From NCBI RefSeq assembly GCF_000526375.1, contig NZ_JAFY01000002.1, positions 930,001 to 994,000 of the forward strand: a DNA stretch of 64,000 bases. The letters are read 5' to 3'. A program made the translations under genes and the position numbers. The stretch's first letter is position 1. Every line of letters starts with the position of its first letter. The notes beneath the pieces are model-generated. The model was not told the DNA's origin and made no database searches. It saw nothing but the letters and a program-made list of their open reading frames with translations. This document shows positions 51,150 through 60,707 of the stretch, piece by piece. The DNA is from Aminiphilus circumscriptus DSM 16581 (GTDB lineage: Bacteria > Synergistota > Synergistia > Synergistales > Aminiphilaceae).

Positions 51150-52964
51150 GTGGCCAACGCGATTCTTCTGGAAGTGATGAACAACGCATTTCGCTCCATC
51201 GCAGAACAGATGTCCGCCGCCATGATCCGGAGCAGCTATTCCACGATCGTGAAGGAAATGCGGGACTGTTCGTCCTCAATCTTCGACAGGGATGGCCGAT
51301 TGCTTGCGGAGGGGGCGAATATCCCGATTCACCTGAATTGCCTCGGCCCTGCCCTGAACACGGTGCTGACGAAGTTCTTTCCGAAGGAGACGCTCAGTCC
51401 CGGTGACCTGATCGTCACCAATCATCCCTACGCGGGCGGTGCCTCCCTGGGAAGTCACCATACCAAGGATCTCATCATGGTGGCGCCCATTTTCTTCAAG
51501 GGACTCGAACTCGTCGGCTTTTCCGTCACCATGCTGCATCATCGGGACATTGGTGGCACCTGGACCGGGGACTCCTGGACCGTTGAGATCTGGCAGGAAG
51601 GGCTCCTCCTCGAACCGGTGAAGCTCTTCGAAAAGGGGAAAAGAAACGAGGCGGTGTGGAACATCATCCTCAACAACACGCGAGTTCCCCGGGATATGAA
51701 GGGAGATCTTCTCGCCCAGGTCTCGGGATGCCAGATGGGCATCCAGGGTTTCAACGATCTTGTGGAGAAGTATGGCCTTCTGGTGGTGCAGGAGACGGTC
51801 GAGGAGCTGCTGGACTATTCGGAGCGGCTGACGAGAAAGGCGATCGAAGGGATTCCCGACGGGGTCTACACCCACGAAGAGCTGCTCCTCGACGACGGCT
51901 ACAAGGGCGGTCCCTATCGACTGAAGGTCGCGGCCCGTGTCGAAGGGAGCAACATTACCCTGGACTTCACAGGGACGGATCCCCAGGTCAGGGGGCCCAT
52001 CAATTCGCCTCTTTCCGCCACCATTTCCGCTGCCTACTACACCATGCGAGGACTGACGGACCCGTCGATCCCGACGAATCAGGGATGTCAGCGTCCGATT
52101 CGGGTCGTCGCGCCTGAGGGGACGCTGGTGAACTGCACCATGCCCAACGGCTGCTTTCAGCGGATGGTAACGGCTCACGTGCTGGTGGATCTCATCATTG
52201 GTGCCCTTGGCAACGCGATTCCCCGGAAGGTCATGGCCGACTCCTGCGGTTGTCTCTACGATTTTTGCTCCGCCGTCAACATGGAGACTCACCCCAGGGG
52301 TGGGGAGGTAGGGCATCGCCAGTACTGGGGCGAGATCGTTCCCGGCGGACTGGGGGCACGGCCGGGAAAAGACGGCATCTCCGTCATGTCCTGCCACGTG
52401 ACGAACTGCCCTGTTCCTCCCGTGGAAGCCCAGGAGATCGAAGCTCCGGTGCTTTTTCTGGAACGTTCCCTCCTGCCCGATTCAGGAGGAGCGGGGCAGT
52501 ATCGGGGTGGCCTGGCTCAACGAAGGCGATGGAAGGTGCTTGGTCACGAGGCACAATTCTTTCACACCTCCCAGAAGTCCAAAGTCCCTCCCCAGGGCAT
52601 GGCGGGGGGAATGCCCGGCAAACCCGGAAAATGGATCGTCAACGAGGGCACGGAGAAGGAGCACGTCCTTGAGTATGCCATGGGTGACGTGACCTTTCTG
52701 GACTACGGGGATACCGTGACCTGCGTCACCCCGGGCGGCGGCGGATACGGCGATCCCCTGGATCGGGATCTTGCGGCTCTGCGGAAAGACTTGAAGGGTG
52801 GTTACCTCTCTTCCGAAGAGGCGAGGGAACAGTACGGAGTCGTTTTCGGACCGAAGGGCGATCTGGACGAGGAAGCCACGGAGAAACGGCGGCGGATCCT
52901 GCGGAAGCAACGGAGGAGAGACACGGCGGTGGAAGGCTCTGCGGGTGTGGTTCCGGTCCGGTAG
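51150..52964 (+). CDS. hyuB: hydantoinase/oxoprolinase subunit B
   Basis: 604 residues from a GTG with AAGGAGG about 10 nt upstream. Family landmarks: RSSYSTIVKEMRDCSSSIFD, HLNCLGPALNTVL, DLIVTNHPYAGGASLGSHHTKD, LDFTGTDPQVRGPINSP, and a C-terminal GDVTFLDYGDTVTCVTPGGGGYGDP. The B subunit completes the ATP-dependent amidohydrolase with HyuA. The ending is basic and low-complexity. Together with the TRAP transporter and two M20 deacylases, this suggests breakdown of a cyclic or N-carbamoyl/N-acyl amino acid. Confidence 0.95.
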   Translation: MANAILLEVMNNAFRSIAEQMSAAMIRSSYSTIVKEMRDCSSSIFDRDGRLLAEGANIPIHLNCLGPALNTVLTKFFPKETLSPGDLIVTNHPYAGGASLGSHHTKDLIMVAPIFFKGLELVGFSVTMLHHRDIGGTWTGDSWTVEIWQEGLLLEPVKLFEKGKRNEAVWNIILNNTRVPRDMKGDLLAQVSGCQMGIQGFNDLVEKYGLLVVQETVEELLDYSERLTRKAIEGIPDGVYTHEELLLDDGYKGGPYRLKVAARVEGSNITLDFTGTDPQVRGPINSPLSATISAAYYTMRGLTDPSIPTNQGCQRPIRVVAPEGTLVNCTMPNGCFQRMVTAHVLVDLIIGALGNAIPRKVMADSCGCLYDFCSAVNMETHPRGGEVGHRQYWGEIVPGGLGARPGKDGISVMSCHVTNCPVPPVEAQEIEAPVLFLERSLLPDSGGAGQYRGGLAQRRRWKVLGHEAQFFHTSQKSKVPPQGMAGGMPGKPGKWIVNEGTEKEHVLEYAMGDVTFLDYGDTVTCVTPGGGGYGDPLDRDLAALRKDLKGGYLSSEEAREQYGVVFGPKGDLDEEATEKRRRILRKQRRRDTAVEGSAGVVPVR

Positions 52965-52969
52965 GAACG

Positions 52970-53000
52970 AATGGCTCCAGGGGAGTCCCCTGGAGCCATT
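52970..53000 (+). terminator. 14-bp perfect hairpin between hyuB and the TRAP genes
   Basis: AATGGCTCCAGGGG (52970-52983), loop AGT, exact complement (52987-53000), with no T tract. Probably an intra-operon attenuator or mRNA-stability stem separating enzyme and transporter expression. Confidence 0.7.
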
Positions 53001-53035
53001 CCGACGCTTCCGAACAAGGAAAGAAGGTGTCAGCC

Positions 53036-54322
53036 ATGATCGGTCTTTTCTCCATCGCCCTCTTTCTCGTTCTCATTCTGCTGCGGGCACCCGTGGCCTC
53101 GTCCTTGGGATTCACCGCCTTCGTCAGCGTCTTCCTGGCGGGATATCCCGTGGAAGTCCTGATCATGACGCTGCAGAATACCGTGGAGAACGTGAACTAT
53201 CTGGCCATCGTTCTCTTCATCCTGGTCGGAAACGTGGCCAACGCCACGAAACTGAGCGAGCGGATCTTCGGATTCGCCACGGACATGGTGGGACATATTC
53301 GGGGAGGACTTGCCCAGGCGAACATCCTGGCGAGCATGGTCTTCGCGGGCATGTCCGGCTCGGGCATCGCCGACTGCGCCGGTCTGGGCATCATTGAAAT
53401 GAAGGCCATGACGGAGTACGGCTACAAGAGGGATTTCAGCGCCGCCGTCACCGCCGCCTCCGCCGTGGTCGGTCCCATCATTCCCCCGAGCATCAGCCTG
53501 GTCATCTATGGAGTGCTCGCCAATCAATCCATTTCGAAGATCCTTCTCGGGGGGTTGGTGCCGGGTATTTTCATCGGTGTCTCCCTCATGGCTGTGGTTT
53601 ACTACCTGAGCGTGACGGGAAAGGTCCATTCTCCCCTCGTGCCGCGCCTTACCTACAGGGAGAAGGCGCGCTCCTTCGGGCGCAATCTCTCCGCGCTCTT
53701 CGCCCCGGTCATCCTTCTCAGCGGTTTTGCCTTTGGCGTCATCAGCCCGAGCGAGGCGGGCGCTCTGGCGCTGCTTTACATCGTCCTCCTCGCTCTCGTG
53801 CGACGGGAGGCGACTCTGAAGGAACTGTGGCACGAGGGATTCGCCAAGAGTCTCGTCTCCATCGCCCAGGTCATGTTCATTCTGGCCGCCGCGTCCGCCT
53901 TCACCTGGGTGTTGAGCAGGGAACGGGTCTACGTGGACCTGGCGAACTGGATCATCGCGTTTTGCGGAGGGAATAAATATTTCTTCTGGATCTTCGTGAA
54001 CGTGTTCTATCTCCTCAACGGTTGTTTCATTCCGAGCATCGCCACGTTGATCATCACCATTCCCATCTTCCTGCCCCTGTTGCCCGTCTTCGGCATCGAT
54101 CCGATTCATTTCGGAGTGGTCATTGTCTTCAACGACATGATTGGCATGGTCACGCCTCCGGTGGGATCGGGCATCTTCGTCATGCTCAGCGTGGGCAAGG
54201 TGAAATACAACGAACTGGTCCGTTCGCTCGTCCCTTTCGTCGTCACGCTTTTCGTCGCTCTTGTCGTACTGGTTCTCGTTCCTTCCATCACCACGTTCCT
54301 GCCGAACCTGATTTTCCGATAG
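53036..54322 (+). CDS. dctM: TRAP transporter large permease (DctM)
   Basis: 428 residues from the ATG at 53036 (AGAAGG 8 nt upstream), preferred over a GTG at 53027. About 12 hydrophobic segments. Family blocks: LAIVLFILVGNVANATKLSERIF, SMVFAGMSGSGIADCAGLG, VTAASAVVGPIIPPSISLVIYG and VVIVFNDMIGMVTPPVGSGIFVM. Sodium-coupled transport channel. Gene order here is M, Q, P; the usual order is P, Q, M. Confidence 0.96.
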   Translation: MIGLFSIALFLVLILLRAPVASSLGFTAFVSVFLAGYPVEVLIMTLQNTVENVNYLAIVLFILVGNVANATKLSERIFGFATDMVGHIRGGLAQANILASMVFAGMSGSGIADCAGLGIIEMKAMTEYGYKRDFSAAVTAASAVVGPIIPPSISLVIYGVLANQSISKILLGGLVPGIFIGVSLMAVVYYLSVTGKVHSPLVPRLTYREKARSFGRNLSALFAPVILLSGFAFGVISPSEAGALALLYIVLLALVRREATLKELWHEGFAKSLVSIAQVMFILAAASAFTWVLSRERVYVDLANWIIAFCGGNKYFFWIFVNVFYLLNGCFIPSIATLIITIPIFLPLLPVFGIDPIHFGVVIVFNDMIGMVTPPVGSGIFVMLSVGKVKYNELVRSLVPFVVTLFVALVVLVLVPSITTFLPNLIFR

Positions 54323-54420
54323 GGAGGCCCGGAGCGTTTCCCGGAGGAGGTCGCGTACGCCGATTGCGCCCGAGACGGAGCAGAGAGGTATTCTGAACCG
54401 AAGGAGGTGGACGAAAGAGC

Positions 54421-54909
54421 ATGAAAGGATTTTTCCGGATTACCGATCACCTTGCTCGCGGCGCCTTCGTCGTTGCCGTCGCAGCCCTGGCGGGAGTGTT
54501 CGTTCTCGACTGCTTCCGCATCGTGAGCAGGTACTTTTTCGGCATGCCCCAGAACTGGGTTCCGGGCATGCTTGCACTCCTGACCAACTGGGCGGTCTTT
54601 CTGGGAGTCGGATGGTATCTCTACGTTCGGGAGACCATTGTCATCGATTATTTCTACGAGAAGTGGCTGTCGCCTTCGTGGCGCCGACGGGTGGATGTTC
54701 TCACGTCCCTGGTTGTGGTCGCCTTTGCGGTGTTGGCGATTCGCTACGGATGGAACGTCTATCTCCGGGGCGATCACCAGAGTTCTCTTTCCACGCTACC
54801 CCTGGCATACAAGTGGTATACGCTCCCCTTTGTGCTAGGGATGCTCCTGGGGCTGATCGGAACGATCAAGTTTCTGGTGTTGAAACCGGAAAGAGAAGGG
54901 ACGGCGTAA
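54421..54909 (+). CDS. dctQ: TRAP transporter small permease (DctQ)
   Basis: 162 residues, four membrane helices as expected (VVAVAALAGVFVLDCFRI, LTNWAVFLGVGWYLYV, LTSLVVVAFAVLAIRY, FVLGMLLGLIGTIKFLV), with AAGGAGGT upstream. The family mark RYFFGMPQNW follows helix 1. It forms the membrane complex with DctM. Confidence 0.92.
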   Translation: MKGFFRITDHLARGAFVVAVAALAGVFVLDCFRIVSRYFFGMPQNWVPGMLALLTNWAVFLGVGWYLYVRETIVIDYFYEKWLSPSWRRRVDVLTSLVVVAFAVLAIRYGWNVYLRGDHQSSLSTLPLAYKWYTLPFVLGMLLGLIGTIKFLVLKPEREGTA

Positions 54910-55070
54910 GGAGGTTTTCCCGGAGAGGCGCGGGAATATGCGCGCCTTTTCCCCGATGGTGCGGGGAGGCGACGGAGCGGAACGAGAGGACATGTTTCCG
55001 CTTTGCGATGTTCCACCGGTGCTCGTGGGTCGTTGGAAGGTCTTTCGGAACGGGACAAGGAGGGAAAAAC

Positions 55071-56102
55071 ATGAAGAGGAGCGGTTCGTTTTTGTTTTTC
55101 GGCGTTCTGATACTGTCGTTGGTTTTGACGCTGCCTTTCTCGGGTGTGGCCTGGGCCAAGGCAGAGTTCGAGATCAGTATGGCGACGAAGATGGGTCCTC
55201 AGAGCCCGGAGTTCAAGGCATTCGAGCGATTCGTCGAGCTTGTGAAAGAGAAGAGCGAAGGCAAGGCCGAGGTGAAGATCTTCGGTTCCGAAATTCTCGG
55301 CACGGATGAGACCGTATTTAAAAGCATGAACATGGGTGCCGTGGATCTCATCGCCGACACGCTTGTTCTGGGCGCTCGGGTGTACGTTCCCCGCATCGAC
55401 TATTTCACACCTCCCTTCGTCTACGACGATTTCGAACATTTCGTTCGTTTCCTGAAGAGCGAGTACGCTCAGGAAGTCTTCAAAGAACTGGAGGAGAAGG
55501 CCGGTGTCATCTATCTCAACACGGAGTGGACCTGGCGAAGAGGACCCTTCCGGGTCATTTGCACTAAGAAACCCCTCGAGTCCTGGAATGATCTGAAGGG
55601 GCTGAAACTTCGCTTCTATCCCTCGGATCTCGAAATCAAGGTGTGGGAGTACCTCGGAACGGTCCCCACGGTGATCGCCTGGTCCGAAACCTATCTTGCC
55701 CTGCAGCAGGGACTCGTGGAGTCCGTCACGGCTCCGGTCACGCTCGTGAACGACACGAAGTTCGCGGAAGTGGCACCCTACATCACAAAAACCGACGAAT
55801 ATCCCCAGACTATCGCGTTTTACATGAACAAGAACAAGTTCTTTACGCTTCCCGAGGCAATTCGCAATGCTCTTGTGGAGGCCTGCAACGAAGCGGGTGC
55901 GGAATACGTCCGAGGTCTCGACGCCACGGCGGCGGCGATTCTCAAGGAGGCCGAAACGGAATACAAGGCGACCTTCGTTGACATGGACAGAAAACCGCTT
56001 ATCGAGAAAGCGCAAGGTTTCTACGAAAAAGCGGAAAAAGAAGGATTGATGCCGAAGGAGTTCTGGGACGTCATTGCCGCCATCGAGGCCGCCAGAAAAT
56101 AG
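55071..56102 (+). CDS. dctP: TRAP transporter substrate-binding protein (DctP)
   Basis: 343 residues from the ATG at 55071 with AAGGAGG 8 nt before it; longer readings overlap dctQ. A signal peptide ends around GVAWA. Typical body: ATKMGPQSPEFKAFERFVEL, GSEILGTDETVFKSMNMGAVDL, then WNDLKGLKLRFYPSDLEI holding the ligand-carboxylate arginine, and VPTVIAWSETYLALQQGLVE. TRAP proteins bind organic acids by a salt bridge with that arginine, so the cargo carries a carboxylate. Followed by a terminator. Confidence 0.95.
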   Translation: MKRSGSFLFFGVLILSLVLTLPFSGVAWAKAEFEISMATKMGPQSPEFKAFERFVELVKEKSEGKAEVKIFGSEILGTDETVFKSMNMGAVDLIADTLVLGARVYVPRIDYFTPPFVYDDFEHFVRFLKSEYAQEVFKELEEKAGVIYLNTEWTWRRGPFRVICTKKPLESWNDLKGLKLRFYPSDLEIKVWEYLGTVPTVIAWSETYLALQQGLVESVTAPVTLVNDTKFAEVAPYITKTDEYPQTIAFYMNKNKFFTLPEAIRNALVEACNEAGAEYVRGLDATAAAILKEAETEYKATFVDMDRKPLIEKAQGFYEKAEKEGLMPKEFWDVIAAIEAARK

Positions 56103-56190
56103 AATTGTTGCGTTGCATTGCCAAAAGACTCCCCGCATACTAGGATGGATAAAAGTGCATTGTATCTAAGTCGCTTTTGAAAGGTGTGCA

Positions 56191-56222
56191 CCGAGGGGGG
56201 GAGCCTCCCCCCTCGGTTTCTT
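56191..56222 (+). terminator. hairpin terminator after the TRAP genes
   Basis: CCGAGGGGGGGAG (56191-56203) against CTCCCCCCTCGG (56205-56216), one G bulged, then TTTCTTCTGG. Confidence 0.75.
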
Positions 56223-56244
56223 CTGGAAGAAAGGAGGAGTGCAG

Positions 56245-57462
56245 GTGAAAGAACGAGAGGAGCGCATGTCGGAGCGGCTGTTTGCCGCGACCGGTACCGA
56301 CGAGGCGATGGAATTGACCGCCCGGCTCATTCGTATCCCCAGTCACTGGGAAGTTCCGGAGAAAGAAGTCGAGGTGGTGCGGGCCATTGTCGCCTTTCTC
56401 GAGGCAGAGCGGATTCCCTACGAACTTCAGAGGGTCGAGGGTGAGCGGTACAACGTGATCGCCCGCATTCACGGAGCGGGATCAGGGAGAAGCCTTGCCC
56501 TGGTGGGACATCTCGACACGGTTCCTCCCTTCGACATGACCGTGCCCCCCTTCGACGGTCTCAGGCAGGAGAATCGCCTCTACGGACGGGGCGCGGTGGA
56601 CATGAAGGGTCCCGTAGCGACCATGCTTCTCACTCTTGCCGCCTTCGCCCGCACCGGTATTGTGCCCGAGGGAGATCTCTGCTTCGCCGGAGTCCTCGCG
56701 GAGGAGACCAACAGTGACGGGTGCGAGACCCTCGTCGCCTCGGGATTTCGCACGGACGGGGCCATTGTGGGAGAGCCTTCGGCGGGGGAGTACTCCATCG
56801 GCCACCGGGGTCTGGAGTGGATCGAGGTGGAGTTTTTCGGGAAACGGGCGCATGGGGCCATTCCCGAAGCCGGGGTGAACGCCATCGTTCATGCCGCATC
56901 CTTCGTGAAGTGTGTCCAGGAAAGAATCGTTCCCGAACTGCGCCGGCGGACGCACCCCGCCATGGGGCAGTCGGTGATGAACTTTGGCACCATCAACGGC
57001 GGAACGCAGCCGAGCACCGTGGCGGATCGCTGTCTGATCCGGCTGGATCGGCGTTATCTTCCCGATGAGAGCGTTGAGAGCATCCTCGCCGAATATCAGG
57101 CGATTCTCGACGACCTTGCCCGGGAGGATCCTACTTTCAAGGCGGAACTGCGGAGAATGCCCGAGAACCTCATGCGCATCTATGATCATGTTCCTCTGGA
57201 GACGTCGCCGGAGGATCCTCTGGTGACGACCCTGCTCTCGGTCCTGGAGGATGTGAGGGGCATGCCTCCCTCTCTGTCGACGCGGCGCGGTTGGACCGAT
57301 GCGGCCCTTCTGAGTCGGTACGGACGTATTCCCACCGTGGTTTACGGACCGGGGAATATCTCCCGCTCGCACACGGCGGAGGAATACATCACCGCCGAGG
57401 AACTCGCGGAAGGACTTCGCGCTTACCTGCTGCTCGCTCTCCGGTACTGCGGGGCGCGTTGA
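56245..57462 (+). CDS. M20 family deacylase (ArgE/DapE-like), first of pair
   Basis: GTG at 56245 lies 7 nt after AAGGAGG (a GTG at 56239 is too close); 405 residues. Metal and catalytic residues: LVGHLDTVPPFD (H, D), YGRGAVDMKGP (bridging D), GVLAEETNSDG (E-E), VGEPSAGEYSIGHRG and the late histidine in SRSHTAEEY. The lid domain carries GKRAHGAIPEAGVNAI. It hydrolyses N-acyl amino acids or peptides in the cytosol. A second M20 gene follows within 320 bp. Confidence 0.92.
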   Translation: MKEREERMSERLFAATGTDEAMELTARLIRIPSHWEVPEKEVEVVRAIVAFLEAERIPYELQRVEGERYNVIARIHGAGSGRSLALVGHLDTVPPFDMTVPPFDGLRQENRLYGRGAVDMKGPVATMLLTLAAFARTGIVPEGDLCFAGVLAEETNSDGCETLVASGFRTDGAIVGEPSAGEYSIGHRGLEWIEVEFFGKRAHGAIPEAGVNAIVHAASFVKCVQERIVPELRRRTHPAMGQSVMNFGTINGGTQPSTVADRCLIRLDRRYLPDESVESILAEYQAILDDLAREDPTFKAELRRMPENLMRIYDHVPLETSPEDPLVTTLLSVLEDVRGMPPSLSTRRGWTDAALLSRYGRIPTVVYGPGNISRSHTAEEYITAEELAEGLRAYLLLALRYCGAR

Positions 57463-57779
57463 CAAGGCGGAGTGGAAGTGGCAAGATGTATGCAATTCGT
57501 GCTTGCCGTGCGGCTTGTTCCCCGAGGGGTGTCTTTGTTTGTTCGGGAGCGTTTCTTCGCTGGTGAAATCTGTCGCGGCATCGTGAGAAATCGGCAAAAA
57601 TCCTGGGGCTTGACGCGACGGAAAGGTTTTGGCTCGTGTGGAGAAGGAAGCGGAACGAAAGAAGATTCTTCCGCAGGAAACGCGCTTCCGACACATGGAA
57701 GAATGCGGAGCCTTTTGAAGGACCTGATGGTTTTCGAGGCCGGGATCCGTCCGAAGACGTGAAAGGATCTGAGACGACG
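57463..57779. other. 317-bp gap between the two M20 genes
   Basis: No gene, promoter or terminator that I can support. An open frame continues upstream of 57780, but its product is Arg-rich and unlike the family. Confidence 0.4.
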
Positions 57780-59024
57780 ATGGGTGCTTTGAGAAGATCT
57801 TTCGCCGAAGAGGTTCGGGCCTGTGCGGACGATGGAGAAATCGTGGCTCTCGCGGGGAAGCTGGTGTCGATTCCGAGTTGCCATGGCTTGCCGAAGCCAG
57901 AGGAGGAAATTGCTTCCTTTCTGCACGGATTCCTGCGTGAAAACGGAGTGGAAAGCTGTCTCGTTCCCCTGGGCGAAGGACACTGGAACGTTCTCGCCTC
58001 CATCGGAGGCAAGGGCGGAGGAACGGACCCCTGGAACGGCGGCGAGGCGGGACTCCTCCTGAACGGACATCTCGACACGGTGGGCGTGGACGGCATGGAG
58101 GGCGATCCCTTCAGCGGTGCCGTGGTGAACGGTATGCTCTCCGGAAGAGGTTCCGTGGACATGAAGGGGGCTGTGGCAGCCATGGTCATGGCGCTTGTGG
58201 CGTTGCGCCGCTCCGGTGTGCGTTTGTCGAAGCCGCTCCTTTTTTCCGCGGTGGCCGACGAGGAGTGGTGGAGCACGGGAACGCGGGCGCTTCTGGAGAG
58301 CGGTGTCCGGGCGCGCTACGCTATCGTTGGGGAGCCCACGCAGCTTGAGATTCACCACGGACATCGAGGGCTCGAATGGCTCGAAATCCGCGTACAGGGA
58401 CGCTATGCCCACGGCGGTGCGCCCGAACGGGGCATCAATGCCATCGTGAAAATGAACGCCGTCGTGACGGCCCTGACGGAGAGGCTTCTTCCCCAAATCG
58501 CGCAGCGGGTGCATCCCATCGCGGGACCGGCGACGCTCAACCTCGGGCGTATCGAGGGAGGGCTCCAGCCGAGCACCGTGGCGGGAAGCTGTCTTCTTCA
58601 GCTTGACCGGAGATGGATCCCCGGAGAGTCCTCGAAGGGTGTCACGGCGGAGATCGCGGAACTGCTGGAGGACCTTTCCGGAAAGGATCCGGACTTTTTT
58701 GCCCAAGTGGTTCCCATGCGGGATCGGGAGGTCCATCCCGGTGACAACCCGCCTCTCTGTACGGACCCGTCGTCTCCGCTTGTGCAGTCCCTTGTGGCGT
58801 TCATGACCGAGCGTCGCGGCGGATCCCGGCTCGGACTGTTTCCCGCCTGGAGCGACGGGGGACTTCTCAGCGAGGCGGGAATCGAGACGGTGGTGTTCGG
58901 GCCGGGAGATCTCGCCCTGGCGCATTCCATGAACGAGGTCTGTCCTGTTGCGGATATCCTCGATGCCTGCGACGGCTACATCGCTGCGGCAGTGGAGCTT
59001 TGTGGCGCGCGAGGTGCCGCATGA
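57780..59024 (+). CDS. M20 family deacylase (ArgE/DapE-like), second of pair
   Basis: 414 residues from the ATG at 57780 (AAAGGAT upstream, loosely spaced). Catalytic blocks mirror the first: LLNGHLDTVGVDG, SGRGSVDMKGAVAA, FSAVADEEWWSTG, VGEPTQLEIHHGHRGLEWLE, GRYAHGGAPERGINAI and LAHSMNEVCPV. The insertions and C-terminus differ, so the two enzymes likely have different acyl or amino acid preferences. Acts with the hydantoinase and the TRAP system. Confidence 0.92.
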   Translation: MGALRRSFAEEVRACADDGEIVALAGKLVSIPSCHGLPKPEEEIASFLHGFLRENGVESCLVPLGEGHWNVLASIGGKGGGTDPWNGGEAGLLLNGHLDTVGVDGMEGDPFSGAVVNGMLSGRGSVDMKGAVAAMVMALVALRRSGVRLSKPLLFSAVADEEWWSTGTRALLESGVRARYAIVGEPTQLEIHHGHRGLEWLEIRVQGRYAHGGAPERGINAIVKMNAVVTALTERLLPQIAQRVHPIAGPATLNLGRIEGGLQPSTVAGSCLLQLDRRWIPGESSKGVTAEIAELLEDLSGKDPDFFAQVVPMRDREVHPGDNPPLCTDPSSPLVQSLVAFMTERRGGSRLGLFPAWSDGGLLSEAGIETVVFGPGDLALAHSMNEVCPVADILDACDGYIAAAVELCGARGAA

Positions 59025-59142
59025 TCCGTTGTTGTGCACATGCGTGGGGTAGAAAAGGAACGGAGCACGCCCGTGCGGGGGACGTTCCATGGAGTGGTCG
59101 GACAGTGCGGAGAGACGGTCCGACCGGAAGGGGGTAATTCGC

Positions 59143-60423
59143 ATGAGGGAGTATCGAAGCGTCGAACTGTGGAAGGATGTCGCTCCGGAACAGTGGAACG
59201 ACTGGAAGTGGCAGGTTGCCAACCGGATCACCACGGTGGAACAGCTCCGGAAGGTGCTGCCCCTCACGGATGACGAGGCGAAGGTCATCGAGCAGAGCCT
59301 GAACAAGCTCCGCATGGCCATCACGCCCTATTACGCCTCGCTCATCGATCCGGCAAACCCCGAGGACCCCATCCGGAAACAGGCGGTGCCCACGCTCAAG
59401 GAGACGCACATTGCCGCCACGGATTTGGAGGATCCTCTCCACGAGGACATCGATTCTCCCGCGCCCGGGCTGACGCACCGCTATCCCGACCGGGGCATTC
59501 TCATGCTCACGGATCAGTGCTCCATGTACTGTCGTCACTGCACACGGCGGCGCAAGGCGGGGGAGACGGACAAGGCCTACACGAAGGAGTATCTCAAGCC
59601 CGCCATCGACTATCTTCGAAAGACTCCTACATTCCGGGACATCCTCTTCACCGGCGGCGATCCTTTCCTCGTGAGCGACGAGCTGATCGACTGGGTGCTC
59701 GGTGAAGTGCGCCGGATTCCCCATATCGAGATCGTCCGCTTCGGCTCCCGGACGCCGGTGGTCATGCCGCAGCGCATCACCGACGATCTCTGCTCGATTC
59801 TCAGGAAATATCACCCGCTCTGGGTGAACACCCATTTCAATCACCCTCATGAAATCACGCCGGAATCACGGAAAGCCTGCGAAAAACTCGCCGACGCGGG
59901 TATTCCCCTGGGAAACCAGTCCGTGCTCCTCAAGGGCGTCAACGACTGCCCCTACACGTTCCGGGAACTGAACCAGAAACTGCTCACCCTGCGGGTCCGC
60001 CCCTACTACATCTACCAGTGCGACCTCTCCACGGGGATCGAGCATTTCCGCACCTCCGTGGCGAAGGGTATCGAGATCATGGAATACCTTCGGGGACACA
60101 CCTCCGGTCTGGCCGTTCCCTACTTCATCGTGGACGCGCCGGGTGGCGGCGGCAAGATCCCCGTTCTTCCCAACTATGTCGTCTCCATGTCGGACAAACG
60201 GGTGGTCCTGCGCAACTACGAGGGCGTGATCTGCACCTACACGGAACCGGAGGACAAGATCAGCCATTGTCCCGAGGGGTGTGAGGCCTACTGCGAGCGG
60301 CAGAAGAAATATTCCCGGGAAGGGCTCATCCAGCTTTTGGAGGGGGAGAAGATCTCCATCGAACCGTCTCACCTGGCCCGGAGGGACCGGGCGGCACACC
60401 GGGGGTGCGATGGCAAGCACTGA
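59143..60423 (+). CDS. kamA: lysine 2,3-aminomutase
   Basis: 426 residues from the ATG at 59143 (AAGGGGG upstream). Radical-SAM cluster CSMYCRHCTRRR, PLP lysine in VDAPGGGGKIPVLPNY, and C-terminal cysteines CPEGCEAYC that bind zinc in the known enzyme. The two aspartates that grip the side-chain amine of lysine are present, in YIYQCDLSTGIEHFR and VDAPGGGGK. Glutamate 2,3-aminomutases have other residues there, so lysine is favoured. It forms beta-lysine, either to feed lysine fermentation or as an osmolyte precursor; the other fermentation genes (kamDE, kdd, kce) are not in this window. Confidence 0.93.
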   Translation: MREYRSVELWKDVAPEQWNDWKWQVANRITTVEQLRKVLPLTDDEAKVIEQSLNKLRMAITPYYASLIDPANPEDPIRKQAVPTLKETHIAATDLEDPLHEDIDSPAPGLTHRYPDRGILMLTDQCSMYCRHCTRRRKAGETDKAYTKEYLKPAIDYLRKTPTFRDILFTGGDPFLVSDELIDWVLGEVRRIPHIEIVRFGSRTPVVMPQRITDDLCSILRKYHPLWVNTHFNHPHEITPESRKACEKLADAGIPLGNQSVLLKGVNDCPYTFRELNQKLLTLRVRPYYIYQCDLSTGIEHFRTSVAKGIEIMEYLRGHTSGLAVPYFIVDAPGGGGKIPVLPNYVVSMSDKRVVLRNYEGVICTYTEPEDKISHCPEGCEAYCERQKKYSREGLIQLLEGEKISIEPSHLARRDRAAHRGCDGKH

Positions 60424-60510
60424 GAATGGTAGTGTCTGCGACGTCCCCTTTTTGACTCTGGAGAGGGTTTGAGGGAAACGGGCGGATGTGACGTTGAAGC
60501 AAAAACAGCA

Positions 60511-60550
60511 CGGAAGGCCGCGCTCAAGGGCGCGGCCTTCCGCATTTCCG
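60511..60550 (+). terminator. hairpin terminator after kamA
   Basis: CGGAAGGCCGCGC (60511-60523), 6-nt loop, exact complement (60530-60542), then CATTTCC. It lies between converging genes and may serve both. Confidence 0.75.
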
Positions 60551-60707
60551 AATAAGCCCGGCTTACGACACGAAGGCGGGAACGAGAACGTGAACACTTG
60601 TGGCGGCGGAGGGGGCTGCGTTCTCCCATTCGCTCCCTGAGCCGAAGATTTGTCCTTCGACGGAAAAGGACCGCTCGGCCCGGCGAAAAGGCTCCGTCCC
60701 CGTTCGG

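Noticed and set aside
57636-57779. N-terminal extension of the second M20 deacylase
   Set aside because: The extra 48 residues are Arg-rich and absent from the family; the ATG at 57780 gives the normal N-terminus.
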